Positions 23,325 through 32,144 of a stretch of DNA of 64,000 nt are shown here, piece by piece. The position numbers were made by a program, and so were the translations under genes. Origin of the DNA: Rhodothermales bacterium (lineage in GTDB: Bacteria; Bacteroidota; Rhodothermia; Rhodothermales; UBA10348); assembly GCA_017643395.1 (NCBI GenBank), contig JAEPNP010000004.1:357745-421744 (forward strand), written 5' to 3'. Position 1 is the stretch's first letter; every line of letters begins with the position of its first letter. The notes beneath the pieces were generated by a model. That model did not search any database and had not been told where the DNA came from. It was given only the letters and a program-made list of their open reading frames with translations.

Positions 23325-26300
23325 ATGTATCGCCTCGCGCTTCCGACACTGCTGATCGCCGCCCTGCTGGCACCCACCGCCCTCGCCCAGGTAACGGGGT
23401 ACTATCGACATCCTGACATCCATGGGGACACGGTGGTGTTCGGCGCAGAAGGCGACCTCTGGACCGTCTCTGCTTCAGGAGGCACGGCCGTCCGACTGAC
23501 CACACACGCGGGGCAGGAATCCTTCCCGGTGCTTTCCCCTGACGGGTCCCGCGTGGCGTTCCTCGCCTCGTACGAAGGCGGACCTGACGTGTACGTCATG
23601 CCGGTCGCAGGGGGCACGCCCGAGCGAGTCACCTGGGCGGCGCGGGGCAACCTGCGCCCGGTAGACTGGACGCAGGACGGACGCATTCTCGTTCGCGGAT
23701 CCTGGACCGCCGGTCTGCCGGACTTTCGACTCGCGCTCGTGGACCCGACCTCGGGTGATGTGGAGTATGTACCGCTCTCCCAGGCCGCCGAAGGATCCTT
23801 CACCGCCGACGGCTCCCTGGTCTTCGCCCGCATGCCACGCCAGGGAAGCAACAGCCGCTGGTACAAAGGCGGTACGGCGCAGCAGCTGTGGCGATTCGAC
23901 GGCGCCGGCCGGGAAGCGGTGGCACTGACCCGGGATTATCCGGGAAGCTCCCGCCAACCCAATGTGTTGGCTGACGGACGCGTCTACTTCCTCTCTGACC
24001 GGCAGGACGCGATGAACGTGTGGTCCATGCTGCCAGACGGCACGGACCTCACGCGTCACACCGAGTTTCTTGAGTTCGATATCCAGGAATTGGCTTCGGA
24101 CGGCGAGACGCTCATCTTTCGCATGGGCGCGGATCTGTGGACGCTGTCTCCTGGCGGCACGCCTCAGCGGCTGGACGTAACCCTGCGCAGCGACATCCAG
24201 CAGGCGCTGATCGAGTGGGAGACGTCTCCGATGAGCTACCTCTCGGATGCGGCGCTCTCGCACGACGGGAAGACGGTAGCCCTGGTGGCGCGGGGAGAGC
24301 TGTTCACGGCTCCGGTCGGCACCGGCCGCTGGGTGCACGTATCCCGCGCGTCCGGCGTTCGGTATCGCAACGCGGTGTTCACCAGCGACAGCCTGCACGT
24401 CTTTGCCCTGTCGGACCGGAGCGGTGAACTCGAATGGTGGAAGGTGCGACGCGACGGTACGGCCCCGCCTGAGCAGGTGACGGACGGCCCGCCGATGCTC
24501 CGGCAGGGCGCGACGCCATCGCCCGACGGAAAATGGCTGGCCCATGGCGACTACGATGACCGCCTGTGGTTGGTTGATCTCGGGTCCGGCGAGACGACGC
24601 TGCTCGCCGACGCGCCGGCATTCGGCCCGTCCTGGACGCCGGACAGCAAGACGGTGGTCTACGGGCGCAACGACCCGAACATGCTAAGCGTGCTCTGGGC
24701 GCATGATCTGGATTCGGGCGATGCGGTCCAGCTTACGTCCAACCGCTTCAGCGACTACAGCGCGCAGGTGTCGCCCGACAGCAGCTGGATGTATTTCGTG
24801 TCTACCCGGACCTGGAATTCCAGCGTCGGCAGCCCGTGGGGCGAGCGGGCTCCGATGCCCTATTTCGACGACCGCGCGAAGATCTATGCCATGCCGCTGC
24901 GCGCCGGCGCGGCGTTTCCGTTTGCCGCTCCGTCTGAGGTGTCCCCGTCCAAGGCCGTCGGTGACATGCGATGGGACCTGGCGGCCCAACTACGCGAGGT
25001 GCCCGTGCCGGCCGGGTCCATGGGCCTCGTCGGAGTGACCGACAAGCGCCTCCTCTACGCAGAGGACGGCAACCTGAAGGCCATCGATCTCAAGCATGGC
25101 GCGGAGCCGGTCACCGTCGTCGAATCCGCCGGCTCATTCGAACTGTCCGGAGACGGCAAGAGTGTGTTGCTGCGCAAAGGATCGGCCTGGCACGTGATCC
25201 CTGCGTCCTCCGGAGCCGGTGCAAGGCTCAACGACGAGAACCGGGTGCAGCTGGGTGACTGGGAGTTCGCCGTCGACAAACGCGCGGAGTGGAATCAGAT
25301 CTACATGGACATGTGGCGACTGCATCGCGACTACTTCTGGGATCCAGACATGGGTGGCGTGGACTGGGAGGCCATGCGAGAGAAGTACGCCCCACTCCTG
25401 CCGCGCGTGGGTTCGAGGGAGGCGCTGGCGGATCTCCAGGGCATGCTGGTATCCGAACTCTCGCTGCTGCATTCGAATGCAGGTGGCGGCGACAATCGCC
25501 GGGGCGAAAACCGGGCCTCGCCGGCGTTCCTGGGCGGGGACTTCGAGCGCGATTCGGCCACGGGCGGATTCCGGCTCGCGCACCGTCTGGACTATGACCC
25601 GGACCTGTTGGATTACCAGGGTCCGCTGGCCCACCCGGATGCCAATGTGGAAGTAGGCAGTGTCATTCTGGCTGTCAACGGTCAGTCTACCCGAGGCGCA
25701 AAGTCCATCGGCCAGTTTCTGCTGGACCAGTCCGGCAAGCAGGTACGCCTGCGCGTGCAAGACCCGGACGGCAGCCAGCGCGACGCCGTCGTTACGCCGG
25801 TTTCCGGCGGGCAGGAGTACAACCTTCGCTACCACGAATGGGAATACACCCGCCGCCTGGAAGCGGATCGGCTGTCCGATGGGCAGGTCGGCTATCTCCA
25901 CCTGCGTGCCATGGGCCGCAGCGACGCCGGCCAGTTCACGCGCGAGTTCTACTCGCAACTGCGCAAACAGGGCATGATCATCGATGTGCGCCACAACAAT
26001 GGCGGCAACATCGACTCGTGGGTGCTGACGCAGCTCATGCGTCGCCCATGGGCATGGTTCAAGCCGCGCTATGACTACGCCTACCCCAACATGCAGTACA
26101 GCTTCGGGGGGCATCTGGTGATCCTTGTGGATGAGCGATCGGCTTCGGACGGTGAGGCCGTGGCCGATGGGTTCCGTCGCCTTGGACTGGGCGCCTCAAT
26201 CGGCGTTAGGACATGGGGCGGCGAGGTGTGGCTTTCGTCCTCCAACCGGCAAGTCGACGGTGGCGTCACGCGCGCGTCCGAGACGGGCGTGCATGCCGAC

Positions 26301-26513
26301 GGCGAATGGCTTATTGAGGGCTGGGGTTATGTACCGGACATGGAGGTGGACAACCCGCCACACGCCACGTTCAACGGCACCGACACCCAGCTGGAGGCGG
26401 CGGTTGCGCACCTGCTTGGCCTCATCGACCAGGATCCTCGCCTGTGGCCGGAGGCGCCCCCATATCCAGAGCTTATTCCGGGCTACGGATTCCCGACGCC
26501 CTGGCGCCGGTAG
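23325..26513 (+). CDS. tricorn-type S41 protease
   Basis: 1062 aa from the ATG at 23325, where a signal peptide begins (cleavage near ALAQ, residue 22). An open frame from 22974 runs through the divergent promoter region and is not used. The N-terminal half contains repeated DG/SPDG propeller blades (LSPDGSRVAFLA, SPDGKWLAHG, WTPDSKTVVYG) as in the six- and seven-bladed propellers of tricorn. The core has a C1-type helical region with His716 (LLHSNAGGG), a PDZ region, and the S41 active site SASDGE with Ser941 and Asp942. Glu998 in LIEGWGYVPD completes the tetrad. Order and length match archaeal tricorn (about 1070 aa), but this protein is exported. Confidence 0.93.
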   Translation: MYRLALPTLLIAALLAPTALAQVTGYYRHPDIHGDTVVFGAEGDLWTVSASGGTAVRLTTHAGQESFPVLSPDGSRVAFLASYEGGPDVYVMPVAGGTPERVTWAARGNLRPVDWTQDGRILVRGSWTAGLPDFRLALVDPTSGDVEYVPLSQAAEGSFTADGSLVFARMPRQGSNSRWYKGGTAQQLWRFDGAGREAVALTRDYPGSSRQPNVLADGRVYFLSDRQDAMNVWSMLPDGTDLTRHTEFLEFDIQELASDGETLIFRMGADLWTLSPGGTPQRLDVTLRSDIQQALIEWETSPMSYLSDAALSHDGKTVALVARGELFTAPVGTGRWVHVSRASGVRYRNAVFTSDSLHVFALSDRSGELEWWKVRRDGTAPPEQVTDGPPMLRQGATPSPDGKWLAHGDYDDRLWLVDLGSGETTLLADAPAFGPSWTPDSKTVVYGRNDPNMLSVLWAHDLDSGDAVQLTSNRFSDYSAQVSPDSSWMYFVSTRTWNSSVGSPWGERAPMPYFDDRAKIYAMPLRAGAAFPFAAPSEVSPSKAVGDMRWDLAAQLREVPVPAGSMGLVGVTDKRLLYAEDGNLKAIDLKHGAEPVTVVESAGSFELSGDGKSVLLRKGSAWHVIPASSGAGARLNDENRVQLGDWEFAVDKRAEWNQIYMDMWRLHRDYFWDPDMGGVDWEAMREKYAPLLPRVGSREALADLQGMLVSELSLLHSNAGGGDNRRGENRASPAFLGGDFERDSATGGFRLAHRLDYDPDLLDYQGPLAHPDANVEVGSVILAVNGQSTRGAKSIGQFLLDQSGKQVRLRVQDPDGSQRDAVVTPVSGGQEYNLRYHEWEYTRRLEADRLSDGQVGYLHLRAMGRSDAGQFTREFYSQLRKQGMIIDVRHNNGGNIDSWVLTQLMRRPWAWFKPRYDYAYPNMQYSFGGHLVILVDERSASDGEAVADGFRRLGLGASIGVRTWGGEVWLSSSNRQVDGGVTRASETGVHADGEWLIEGWGYVPDMEVDNPPHATFNGTDTQLEAAVAHLLGLIDQDPRLWPEAPPYPELIPGYGFPTPWRR

Positions 26514-26584
26514 GTCCGGGCCGTCCGCTCACGGGCGACGGCCGATGCCCTGCGTATCATCCACCCTCAACAAAACCTGCCCCC

Positions 26585-26779
26585 ATGAAGACCGTCAAGT
26601 GTGACCTGTGTGACGCCACTGCCTCCGGCGAAACGTTCGAGGAGTGGATGAAGGCCCTGTTTCCGCATTACCAGCAGGCGCATCCGGAGATCGTAAATGA
26701 CCCGAGCAAGACCAAGGCAGACGGCGAGCGCTGGATGGCGGAGAATCGCGTGCGCTTTGACGCGGCGCCGATGGACTAG
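26585..26779 (+). CDS. small Cys/His protein, DUF1059-like
   Basis: 64 aa from the ATG at 26585. The arrangement CDLC near residues 6-9, GETFEEWMKALFPHYQQAHPEI with two histidines, and a lysine-rich tail resembles the small DUF1059-type proteins (C...C...G-x-T-x-E-E...H...H) and suggests one metal site. A longer frame back to 26444 overlaps the protease gene and is rejected. Its stop overlaps the stop of the convergent TIMP-like gene by four bases. Confidence 0.6.
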   Translation: MKTVKCDLCDATASGETFEEWMKALFPHYQQAHPEIVNDPSKTKADGERWMAENRVRFDAAPMD

Positions 26780-27234
26780 CCGTCGGGGAGCCGCTTCTCG
26801 TCAACGAGCTTGCGGAGCGCGGCGAGATCGTCTCGGCCTTGCATGCGACCGAGCCACGCTGTTCGAGTGCAGATGGACGTTGAGGCCCGGACTTGTCCGC
26901 CAGCAGACTCCTCGCCGCTGGCCCACACCAGATACTCACGACCGAAGGCAAAGGGAAATCCGCAGCTCCCTCCTCCGAGGCTGGTGCCGACGATGATCGA
27001 ATCCCGCCTCGGGCCTTTCCATACGTGGGATACATCCAGCGTGTAATCGACCCAATCGCCGGATGCCGCCAACCTGCCTTCTGTGACCTTGCCTCGGAAA
27101 ACCAGGTCAGTGTTCACCCACGCACGGAGAACTTCTTCTTCCCTATTCCCATCGGTGGTCACCACGCAGGTACAATAATCCGCGTCAGGAGGGGACATCG
27201 GCCCCAGGAGTAATACAAGTAACCACCACATCAT
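26776..27234 (-). CDS. TIMP/netrin-like domain secreted protein
   Basis: 152 aa. The signal peptide is MMWWLLVLLLGPMSPPDA and the mature N-terminus starts with Cys-x-Cys (YCTC, residues 20-23). The latter is the hallmark of tissue-inhibitor-of-metalloproteinase folds, where the N-terminal Cys chelates the target metal. Further typical features are LVFRGKVTEG, Y-T-L-D-V-S-H-V-W-K-G (strand then W-K-G) and later cysteines in GGGSCGFPF and STSICTRTAWL that could form disulphides. In bacteria these domains are secreted and of unknown target. Its start overlaps the stop of the FG-GAP lipoprotein gene by four bases. Confidence 0.78.
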   Translation of the reverse strand: MMWWLLVLLLGPMSPPDADYCTCVVTTDGNREEEVLRAWVNTDLVFRGKVTEGRLAASGDWVDYTLDVSHVWKGPRRDSIIVGTSLGGGSCGFPFAFGREYLVWASGEESAGGQVRASTSICTRTAWLGRMQGRDDLAALRKLVDEKRLPDG

Positions 27235-28328
27235 CGATGTCCGCCCGCTAGGAACAGCACATCAGACGCCCCGGACCTCGCCACCGCGACATCCGCCCGG
27301 CCGTCTCCGTTGACGTCACCGACCCCGAACCCGTAAACGGTGCCAAGACTGTCCCCGAGCGACAGCTCAAGGACGGGGTCTCCATTGAAAAAAACGCGAG
27401 TGGGCGCCTGGCGGTAGCCAACCAGCAAGTCCAGGAGCCCATCGCCATCAATGTCCGCCGACTCCAGCGCGTAGGGCATGTGGTCTCCGCTGTCCACTCG
27501 GACGCCGGCCGCAAAGGAACTGTCCTCCTGCTGGAGAAAAACCGTCGTGGTGCGCTTTCTGTCGTCGATGGCCACGAGATCCAGACGGCCGTCGCGGTTC
27601 CAGTCCAGGGCTGCGGCCGCCCTGAATGACGCATCCGCAGGCCCGAATCCGACGCGGCGGGTGAACGTGGCACCGAACAGCACGAGGCTTTGCCCCTCGT
27701 CCCGGTACGGCACGACCAGATCCGGGCGGCCGTCCTGGTTCACGTCCGCCACGGTGACGGTAGTCGCCGGTCCCGACGCGATGGGGCTGCAATCGATCTC
27801 GAAATCGCCCCAATTCATGCAGGTCCAGTTGTTGCCGGTGGGCGAATTGTCGCGGTTCGCCACCACAATGTCCGGCCAGCCGTCATCATTCAGGTCGGCT
27901 ACAGTGCTGTTGCGGGTATGCCAGGCCGGGTCTCCGAAGGTGACCCGGGTCGGATACCGACCGAGCCCGTCATTGATCAGCACGTAGTTGGTGTCCGGCC
28001 GGTCATTGGAGACCACCAGATCGACATCGCCGTCGCCGTCCATGTCGGCCGCCGAGATGGAATACGTGCGATCCTCCGGGAAGGGCAGCGTATCTGCCGC
28101 TGCGAAGCCTCCTCGCCCATCGCCCAGAAGTAGAAGATTCGGACCGGGCCAGTGACGGCCGATGGCCAGGGCGATGTCATTGAAGCCGTCTCCGTTGGCA
28201 TCGAAGACTTCCGCGTTCGCGCTGAGCAGGTCCCGCCCCTCCAGCACGGTGGCATCACCAAACTGCGGCTGCTCCAGCGCACAGGCGGTAAGCACGAGCA
28301 AGAGCGCGGGCAGGCCCCGACAAATCAC
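27231..28328 (-). CDS. FG-GAP/VCBS repeat lipoprotein
   Basis: 365 aa with a lipobox (VLTACA, Cys16). The body is an integrin-like seven-bladed propeller built from VCBS/FG-GAP repeats, each with a calcium-binding D-x-(D/N)-x-D-G loop: DANGDGFNDIALA near 43, DMDGDGDVDLVVS near 95, DLNDDGWPDIVVA near 147, DVNQDGRPDLVVP near 199, DWNRDGRLDLVAI, DIDGDGLLDLLVG and DVNGDGRADVAVA at the end. Such proteins mediate adhesion or binding at the cell surface. It is coupled by 4-base overlaps to genes on both sides (TIMP-like downstream, small membrane protein upstream). Confidence 0.88.
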   Translation of the reverse strand: MICRGLPALLLVLTACALEQPQFGDATVLEGRDLLSANAEVFDANGDGFNDIALAIGRHWPGPNLLLLGDGRGGFAAADTLPFPEDRTYSISAADMDGDGDVDLVVSNDRPDTNYVLINDGLGRYPTRVTFGDPAWHTRNSTVADLNDDGWPDIVVANRDNSPTGNNWTCMNWGDFEIDCSPIASGPATTVTVADVNQDGRPDLVVPYRDEGQSLVLFGATFTRRVGFGPADASFRAAAALDWNRDGRLDLVAIDDRKRTTTVFLQQEDSSFAAGVRVDSGDHMPYALESADIDGDGLLDLLVGYRQAPTRVFFNGDPVLELSLGDSLGTVYGFGVGDVNGDGRADVAVARSGASDVLFLAGGHR

Positions 28329-28507
28329 GATTCTGCCGGAGGCTCCGGCTCCCCCGCGCGGTCGCGCAGCTTCCGGTCATAGAGCAAGCCAAACACCATA
28401 CCGAGGGCGATTCCCACAGCGAGGTTGTCTAACGCAATACCGACACCGGCCCCGATGGCCAGGCCAATCGCGACTCCTCTGTTTTCGTCCATGGTTCCTG
28501 TACTCAT
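28325..28507 (-). CDS. small Gly/Ala-rich membrane protein
   Basis: 60 aa. After a short acidic N-terminus, two glycine-zipper-like hydrophobic segments (about 11-24 and 29-42: VAIGLAIGAGVGIAL and VGIALGMVFGLLY) are followed by a charged tail ending EPEPPAES. The start at 28507 overlaps the VOC gene stop (ATGA), and its stop overlaps the FG-GAP lipoprotein start, which supports it as a real gene despite its size. No family was assigned. Confidence 0.7.
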   Translation of the reverse strand: MSTGTMDENRGVAIGLAIGAGVGIALDNLAVGIALGMVFGLLYDRKLRDRAGEPEPPAES

Positions 28508-28866
28508 GTGTGAGGCTCTCCGTCTGACCAGACTGCAAGCTCGTTACCGCTTGGATCCCGAAAATGGAACCGCCGCCCTCCGGGGAACGAGAAGATTTCC
28601 CTTGAGATACGTCCGCCGGCTTTCCTGACCGCATCCAGGGAGGACTCCAGATCGTGCGAATACAGGATGACGAGGGACCCGCCTGAGGACACGGTCTCCG
28701 CAGCGGCGATGCCTCCGGTCTCCCCGTCCCCCTCCTGCTTCCTGATGCCGCAGTAGGCGGGACCGTAGTCCGTGAACTGCCAGTCGAACGCCGCGGAATA
28801 AAAACGCTTTGCCTCCGACAGATCGGTGGCGTAGAACTCGATGTAGTTGATCTCGTGATGGATCAT
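28504..28866 (-). CDS. VOC family (glyoxalase/bleomycin-resistance-like) protein
   Basis: 120 aa single VOC domain with two beta-alpha-beta-beta-beta modules. The first is HHEINYIEFYATDLSEAKRFY and the second ends in GGRRFHFRDPSGNELAVW. Candidate metal ligands are the N-terminal His (H3/H4), Glu near 10, and the C-terminal His/Glu (FHFRDPSGNE). Family members include glyoxalases, dioxygenases and resistance proteins, so no reaction can be assigned. It begins the run of overlapping genes to 26776 and follows a 63-base gap after the permease gene. Confidence 0.85.
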   Translation of the reverse strand: MIHHEINYIEFYATDLSEAKRFYSAAFDWQFTDYGPAYCGIRKQEGDGETGGIAAAETVSSGGSLVILYSHDLESSLDAVRKAGGRISREIFSFPGGRRFHFRDPSGNELAVWSDGEPHT

Positions 28867-28929
28867 GGTCAGCGGCGATGAAGGTCGGCCGAAAGGTAAC
28901 TCAGCCGGGAGGCGCGGTTCGAGGCCAAA

Positions 28930-31290
28930 CTATTCCGACCTGAGCGTTGCCACTGGATCCATGAGCGCACATCGAATGGACTGGTAACTCACCGTCAACC
29001 ACGCGATCAGGAGCGTCGCGACACCGGCGGCAGCCAGGATCCCGAGACCCATCTCAACGCGGTACTGAAACTCGGCGAGCCAGTTGTTCATGACCAGGTA
29101 CGCAATGGGAGCCGCAATCACAAAGGCAGCGCCTACCAGCAGCAAAAACTCCCGGGACAGCAGGAGAGCCATCTGGGGGACCGATGCACCCAGCACCTTG
29201 CGGATGCCAATCTCCTTGCCGCGTTGCTCGGCGGTAAACGAAGCCAGCCCGAACAGTCCAAGGCAGGCGATGAAGATGGCTACAAGCGCGAACACATTGG
29301 ACAGGCTGCCGAGCACCGCCTCGCTGCGATACGATTCGTCGAACTCCTCGTCCATGAAGCGCACATTCAGCAGGTAATCGGGATTGAACTGGGCATACAG
29401 CCGCTCCAGGCCGGCCAGCGCTTGTTGCGTCCGGTCTCCCGATATCCTGACATACATCTGGCCGAACGTCTCCGGTCTGTGCCGGAAGATCACTGGGCGA
29501 ATGGGGTTGTACATGGACTCCATGTGGAAATCCTCCATGACGCCCACGATGGTGCCGGGCCGGTCCCAGAAGACAATCTCCTGGCCCACCGGATTCTCCA
29601 TGTCCATCGCCTCAGCCGCCTGCCAGTTGATGATGTAGTTGGTGGTGTCGCTCCCGTACTCTGGCGCGAAATCGCGCCCCTGGGCAATGGTAATGCCCAG
29701 GGTCTTCGTGAAGTCGTACCCTACGTTGCCATTCCAGAACAGCGTGTTGTTCTCTGGATCCTTGCCGTCCCACTCAACGCCGATGGTATCGTTGCCGATG
29801 TTCATGGGGTTGATGTTCGAGGTCGAGACAGCGACCACCCCATCGACCTGGAGAAGCTCGTTCTTGAAGGTCTCGAACTGGTCCTGCATGGCCCCTTCCA
29901 GACGCACCATGGCCACATTCTCCCGGTCGAGGCCCAGGTCCTTGGTGCGGATGTAGTCCAGCTGCCGGTACACGGTGAGTGTGCCGACAATGAGCACAAT
30001 CGACATCGCGAACTGGGTGACGACCAGCCCTTTGCGCAGAGCCGCGCCCCCGCCCGTGGTCGCGGACTGCTTGCGAAACACACTCGTAACCGAGAACGCC
30101 GACAGGTAGATGGCCGGATAGGTGCCTGCCAACAGTCCGGTGCCCAGAGCAATGACCAGGAACAGCACCATGTTCGAGCCCAGGCTGGCCAGAGATACCG
30201 ACTTCCCTGTCAGCTCGTTGAAACTGGACATGAACGCAGCGACCAGCAGCGTAGCGATCAGAAAAGCCAGCGCGGCCTTCAGCAGTGACTCACCCATGAA
30301 TTGGGTGGCCAGCGACTCGCGTGTGGCTCCGATGGTCTTGCGCACGCCGATCTCGCGCGCCCTGGCCGAACTGCGAGCAGTGGCCAGATTCATGAAGTTG
30401 ATGCTCGCGATGAGAATGATCAGCAGGCCCACCAGACCGAACGCCCGCACATACTCGATACGCCCCCCCACCTGCACGCCCGATTCCCAATCGTTGTGCA
30501 GGTACTTCCGGCTGACAGGGTAGAAGAAGAGATCGGTCTGGTAGGAGTCGACTCGCTGGTCAATCATCCCGATGATCTTGGCGTTGAATGCCTCGAGATC
30601 TGTACCGGCTCGCAGCCGCGCAAACATGCGGAGCCCGTTGTTGTCCCACTGCTCAACCCACTGATTGCGGGAGACGAACTCCTCAATCGGGATGACGAAG
30701 TTGAAGTTCAGCTGCGTGGTCGAAGGCGGGTCTGCAGCCACACCGGTCACCGTCATGTCGATGCGGTTGTTGACGGTGATCACCTGGCCGAGAACCTCCC
30801 GGGAGCGCCAGTCTGTGCCGAAAAAACGGGCCGCCACCGACTCTGTCAGGACGATGGAATCTGGCGCATCCAGCGCGGTCTGTGGATTGCCCACCAGGAG
30901 CGGGAAGGAGAAGACCTCGAAGAAGTCGGGCCCTGCCCATCGCCCGTTAATGCGCATGCGTTCCTGCTCATGGTTCAGGAGCATCCAGGTGTCCCAGCTC
31001 CAGAGCACGGTATTCTCGACCTCGGGGTATTCGTCGAGCAGCGCCTGTGCCAGCGGCTTGGGGATAGATTCTGTTGTGCCTTTGACGCCGGAGAACGTGG
31101 AGTGACGCATCACGGAGTAGATGCGATCCCCATCCTCATGGAAACGGTCCGTGGACAGCTCGTCCTGGATCCACAGCGTGATGAAGAAGGCGCACGCGAG
31201 GCCCACGGCAAGGCCCGCAATGTTCAGGGCCGCATAACCTTTGTGCCGAAGCATGGTGCGAAAGGCGATGCGGAGGTAATTCCGGAGCAT
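28930..31290 (-). CDS. FtsX/MacB-type orphan ABC permease
   Basis: 786 aa with the duplicated FtsX architecture. The N-terminal helix (GYAALNIAGLAVGLACAFFI) is followed by a MacB-type periplasmic domain, a three-helix FtsX core (SARAREIGVRKTIGATRESL, near 310), a further transmembrane pair, a second periplasmic domain and a second FtsX core (EQRGKEIGIRKVLGASVPQM near 690). It ends with the usual DPVATLRSE. No ATPase gene is adjacent, as in the duplicated-orphan-permease (ADOP) group. Unlike the protein at 38505-41090 it lacks the N-terminal permease-prefix domain; a separate prefix protein is encoded nearby at 32132-32830. Confidence 0.92.
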   Translation of the reverse strand: MLRNYLRIAFRTMLRHKGYAALNIAGLAVGLACAFFITLWIQDELSTDRFHEDGDRIYSVMRHSTFSGVKGTTESIPKPLAQALLDEYPEVENTVLWSWDTWMLLNHEQERMRINGRWAGPDFFEVFSFPLLVGNPQTALDAPDSIVLTESVAARFFGTDWRSREVLGQVITVNNRIDMTVTGVAADPPSTTQLNFNFVIPIEEFVSRNQWVEQWDNNGLRMFARLRAGTDLEAFNAKIIGMIDQRVDSYQTDLFFYPVSRKYLHNDWESGVQVGGRIEYVRAFGLVGLLIILIASINFMNLATARSSARAREIGVRKTIGATRESLATQFMGESLLKAALAFLIATLLVAAFMSSFNELTGKSVSLASLGSNMVLFLVIALGTGLLAGTYPAIYLSAFSVTSVFRKQSATTGGGAALRKGLVVTQFAMSIVLIVGTLTVYRQLDYIRTKDLGLDRENVAMVRLEGAMQDQFETFKNELLQVDGVVAVSTSNINPMNIGNDTIGVEWDGKDPENNTLFWNGNVGYDFTKTLGITIAQGRDFAPEYGSDTTNYIINWQAAEAMDMENPVGQEIVFWDRPGTIVGVMEDFHMESMYNPIRPVIFRHRPETFGQMYVRISGDRTQQALAGLERLYAQFNPDYLLNVRFMDEEFDESYRSEAVLGSLSNVFALVAIFIACLGLFGLASFTAEQRGKEIGIRKVLGASVPQMALLLSREFLLLVGAAFVIAAPIAYLVMNNWLAEFQYRVEMGLGILAAAGVATLLIAWLTVSYQSIRCALMDPVATLRSE

Positions 31291-31404
31291 GGGATTCGGG
31301 CGATGGACTCTCGTCGATAGACACCGGACCGGGGAGATCCGTTTGCGAGTTTTGCGAAGAGTCGGGCCTCAGGTTGCGCCGGACCACGAAATGCCCGCCG
31401 CCGA

Positions 31405-31704
31405 TCAGTCGACGTGCCCGCCCCTCTTCTTGCTGGACGCAAGCCAAAAGCCCCAGGCGGCCAGGACCAGGGACCCCGCTCCTACCGCACCCGAGGTGCT
31501 TGCGAGTCCATTCCCCACCGTCAGAGCCAGGGTAATCGCCACAACCCCGGCCAGGAGAAAGAACCAGGCGACGCCCCGATACAGGGCACCTGCCACGCGA
31601 CGGCCGCCCGCGGTGGAGAGCGGGGGGATCAGGCACGGTCCGGGCTCGTGGTACCGGCCACAGATGCCGCAGTACCGATCGGCAGTAGTGGTGTCTTCGT
31701 GCAT
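31405..31704 (-). CDS. small membrane protein with N-terminal Cys motif
   Basis: 99 aa from the ATG at 31704. The N-terminus has a CGICGRYHEPGPC cluster (three Cys and a His at residues 12-24), a probable zinc site. Two transmembrane segments follow (about 43-65 and 70-88), then a basic C-terminus (SSKKRGGHVD). The frame is open back to 31764, but that start lies inside the PadR promoter. It is divergent from padR and precedes the FtsX permease gene on the same strand by 114 bases; that gap holds only the permease leader. Confidence 0.68.
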   Translation of the reverse strand: MHEDTTTADRYCGICGRYHEPGPCLIPPLSTAGGRRVAGALYRGVAWFFLLAGVVAITLALTVGNGLASTSGAVGAGSLVLAAWGFWLASSKKRGGHVD

Positions 31705-31750
31705 GGCGGTCGCTGGGCGGAGATTCGAGTCCAAGATAGCCACATCGGCC

Positions 31751-31792
31751 TTGACATACCTCACACTATGAGGTATAGTGATACCTCACACT
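31751..31792 (+). promoter_or_regulatory. padR promoter with overlapping operator
   Basis: TTGACA (31751-31756), a 17-base spacer and TATAGT (31774-31779) make a near-consensus housekeeping promoter for the gene at 31806. A perfect inverted repeat, TACCTCA-CACTA-TGAGGTA (31757-31775), fills the spacer. The 11-mer TACCTCACACT recurs 25 bases later at 31782-31792. The layout fits autorepression by PadR. Confidence 0.75.
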
Positions 31793-31805
31793 GCAAGGCA
31801 TAGAC

Positions 31806-32144
31806 ATGCTCAGCAAGGACTTGACGGCCGCGACACTCCGCCCGGCGGTGCTGTCGATTCTCGCAGACGGCGAGAGCTACGGCTACGAGATCATCAAGAA
31901 GGCCTTCAAGGCCTCGGATGGCCAGATCGAATGGGCCGAAGGGGCCATCTACCCGATGCTACACCGGTTTGAGCGACAGGGCCTGATCGCTTCTCGCTGG
32001 AAGACCGCTGAGAACGGACGCCGCCGCAAGTACTACCGACTGAAACCCAAAGGTCGGGAATCGCTGGCGTCCGAAAAGGCCCAGTGGAAGACGGCGGCCA
32101 GTCTCCTGAACACGTTATGGGGTCCGGAACCATGTTTGACCTGA
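31806..32144 (+). CDS. PadR family transcriptional regulator
   Basis: 112 aa winged-helix repressor of the short PadR class. It has the typical N-terminus SKDLTAATLRPAVLSILADG, the recognition helix region (ESYGYEIIKKAFKA) and the wing (EWAEGAIYPMLHRFERQGLI...GRRRKYYRLKPKGRESL), plus a short C-terminal dimerisation helix. PadR proteins of this type usually control the ABC permease next to them. The 3' end overlaps the permease-prefix gene by 13 bases. The promoter carries a clear inverted repeat. Confidence 0.93.
   Translation: MLSKDLTAATLRPAVLSILADGESYGYEIIKKAFKASDGQIEWAEGAIYPMLHRFERQGLIASRWKTAENGRRRKYYRLKPKGRESLASEKAQWKTAASLLNTLWGPEPCLT

Noticed and set aside
22742..23377. N-terminal extension of the small membrane protein at 22442
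   Set aside because: The added frame runs antiparallel through intergenic DNA and over the zinc-ribbon gene in another frame, with low-complexity composition.
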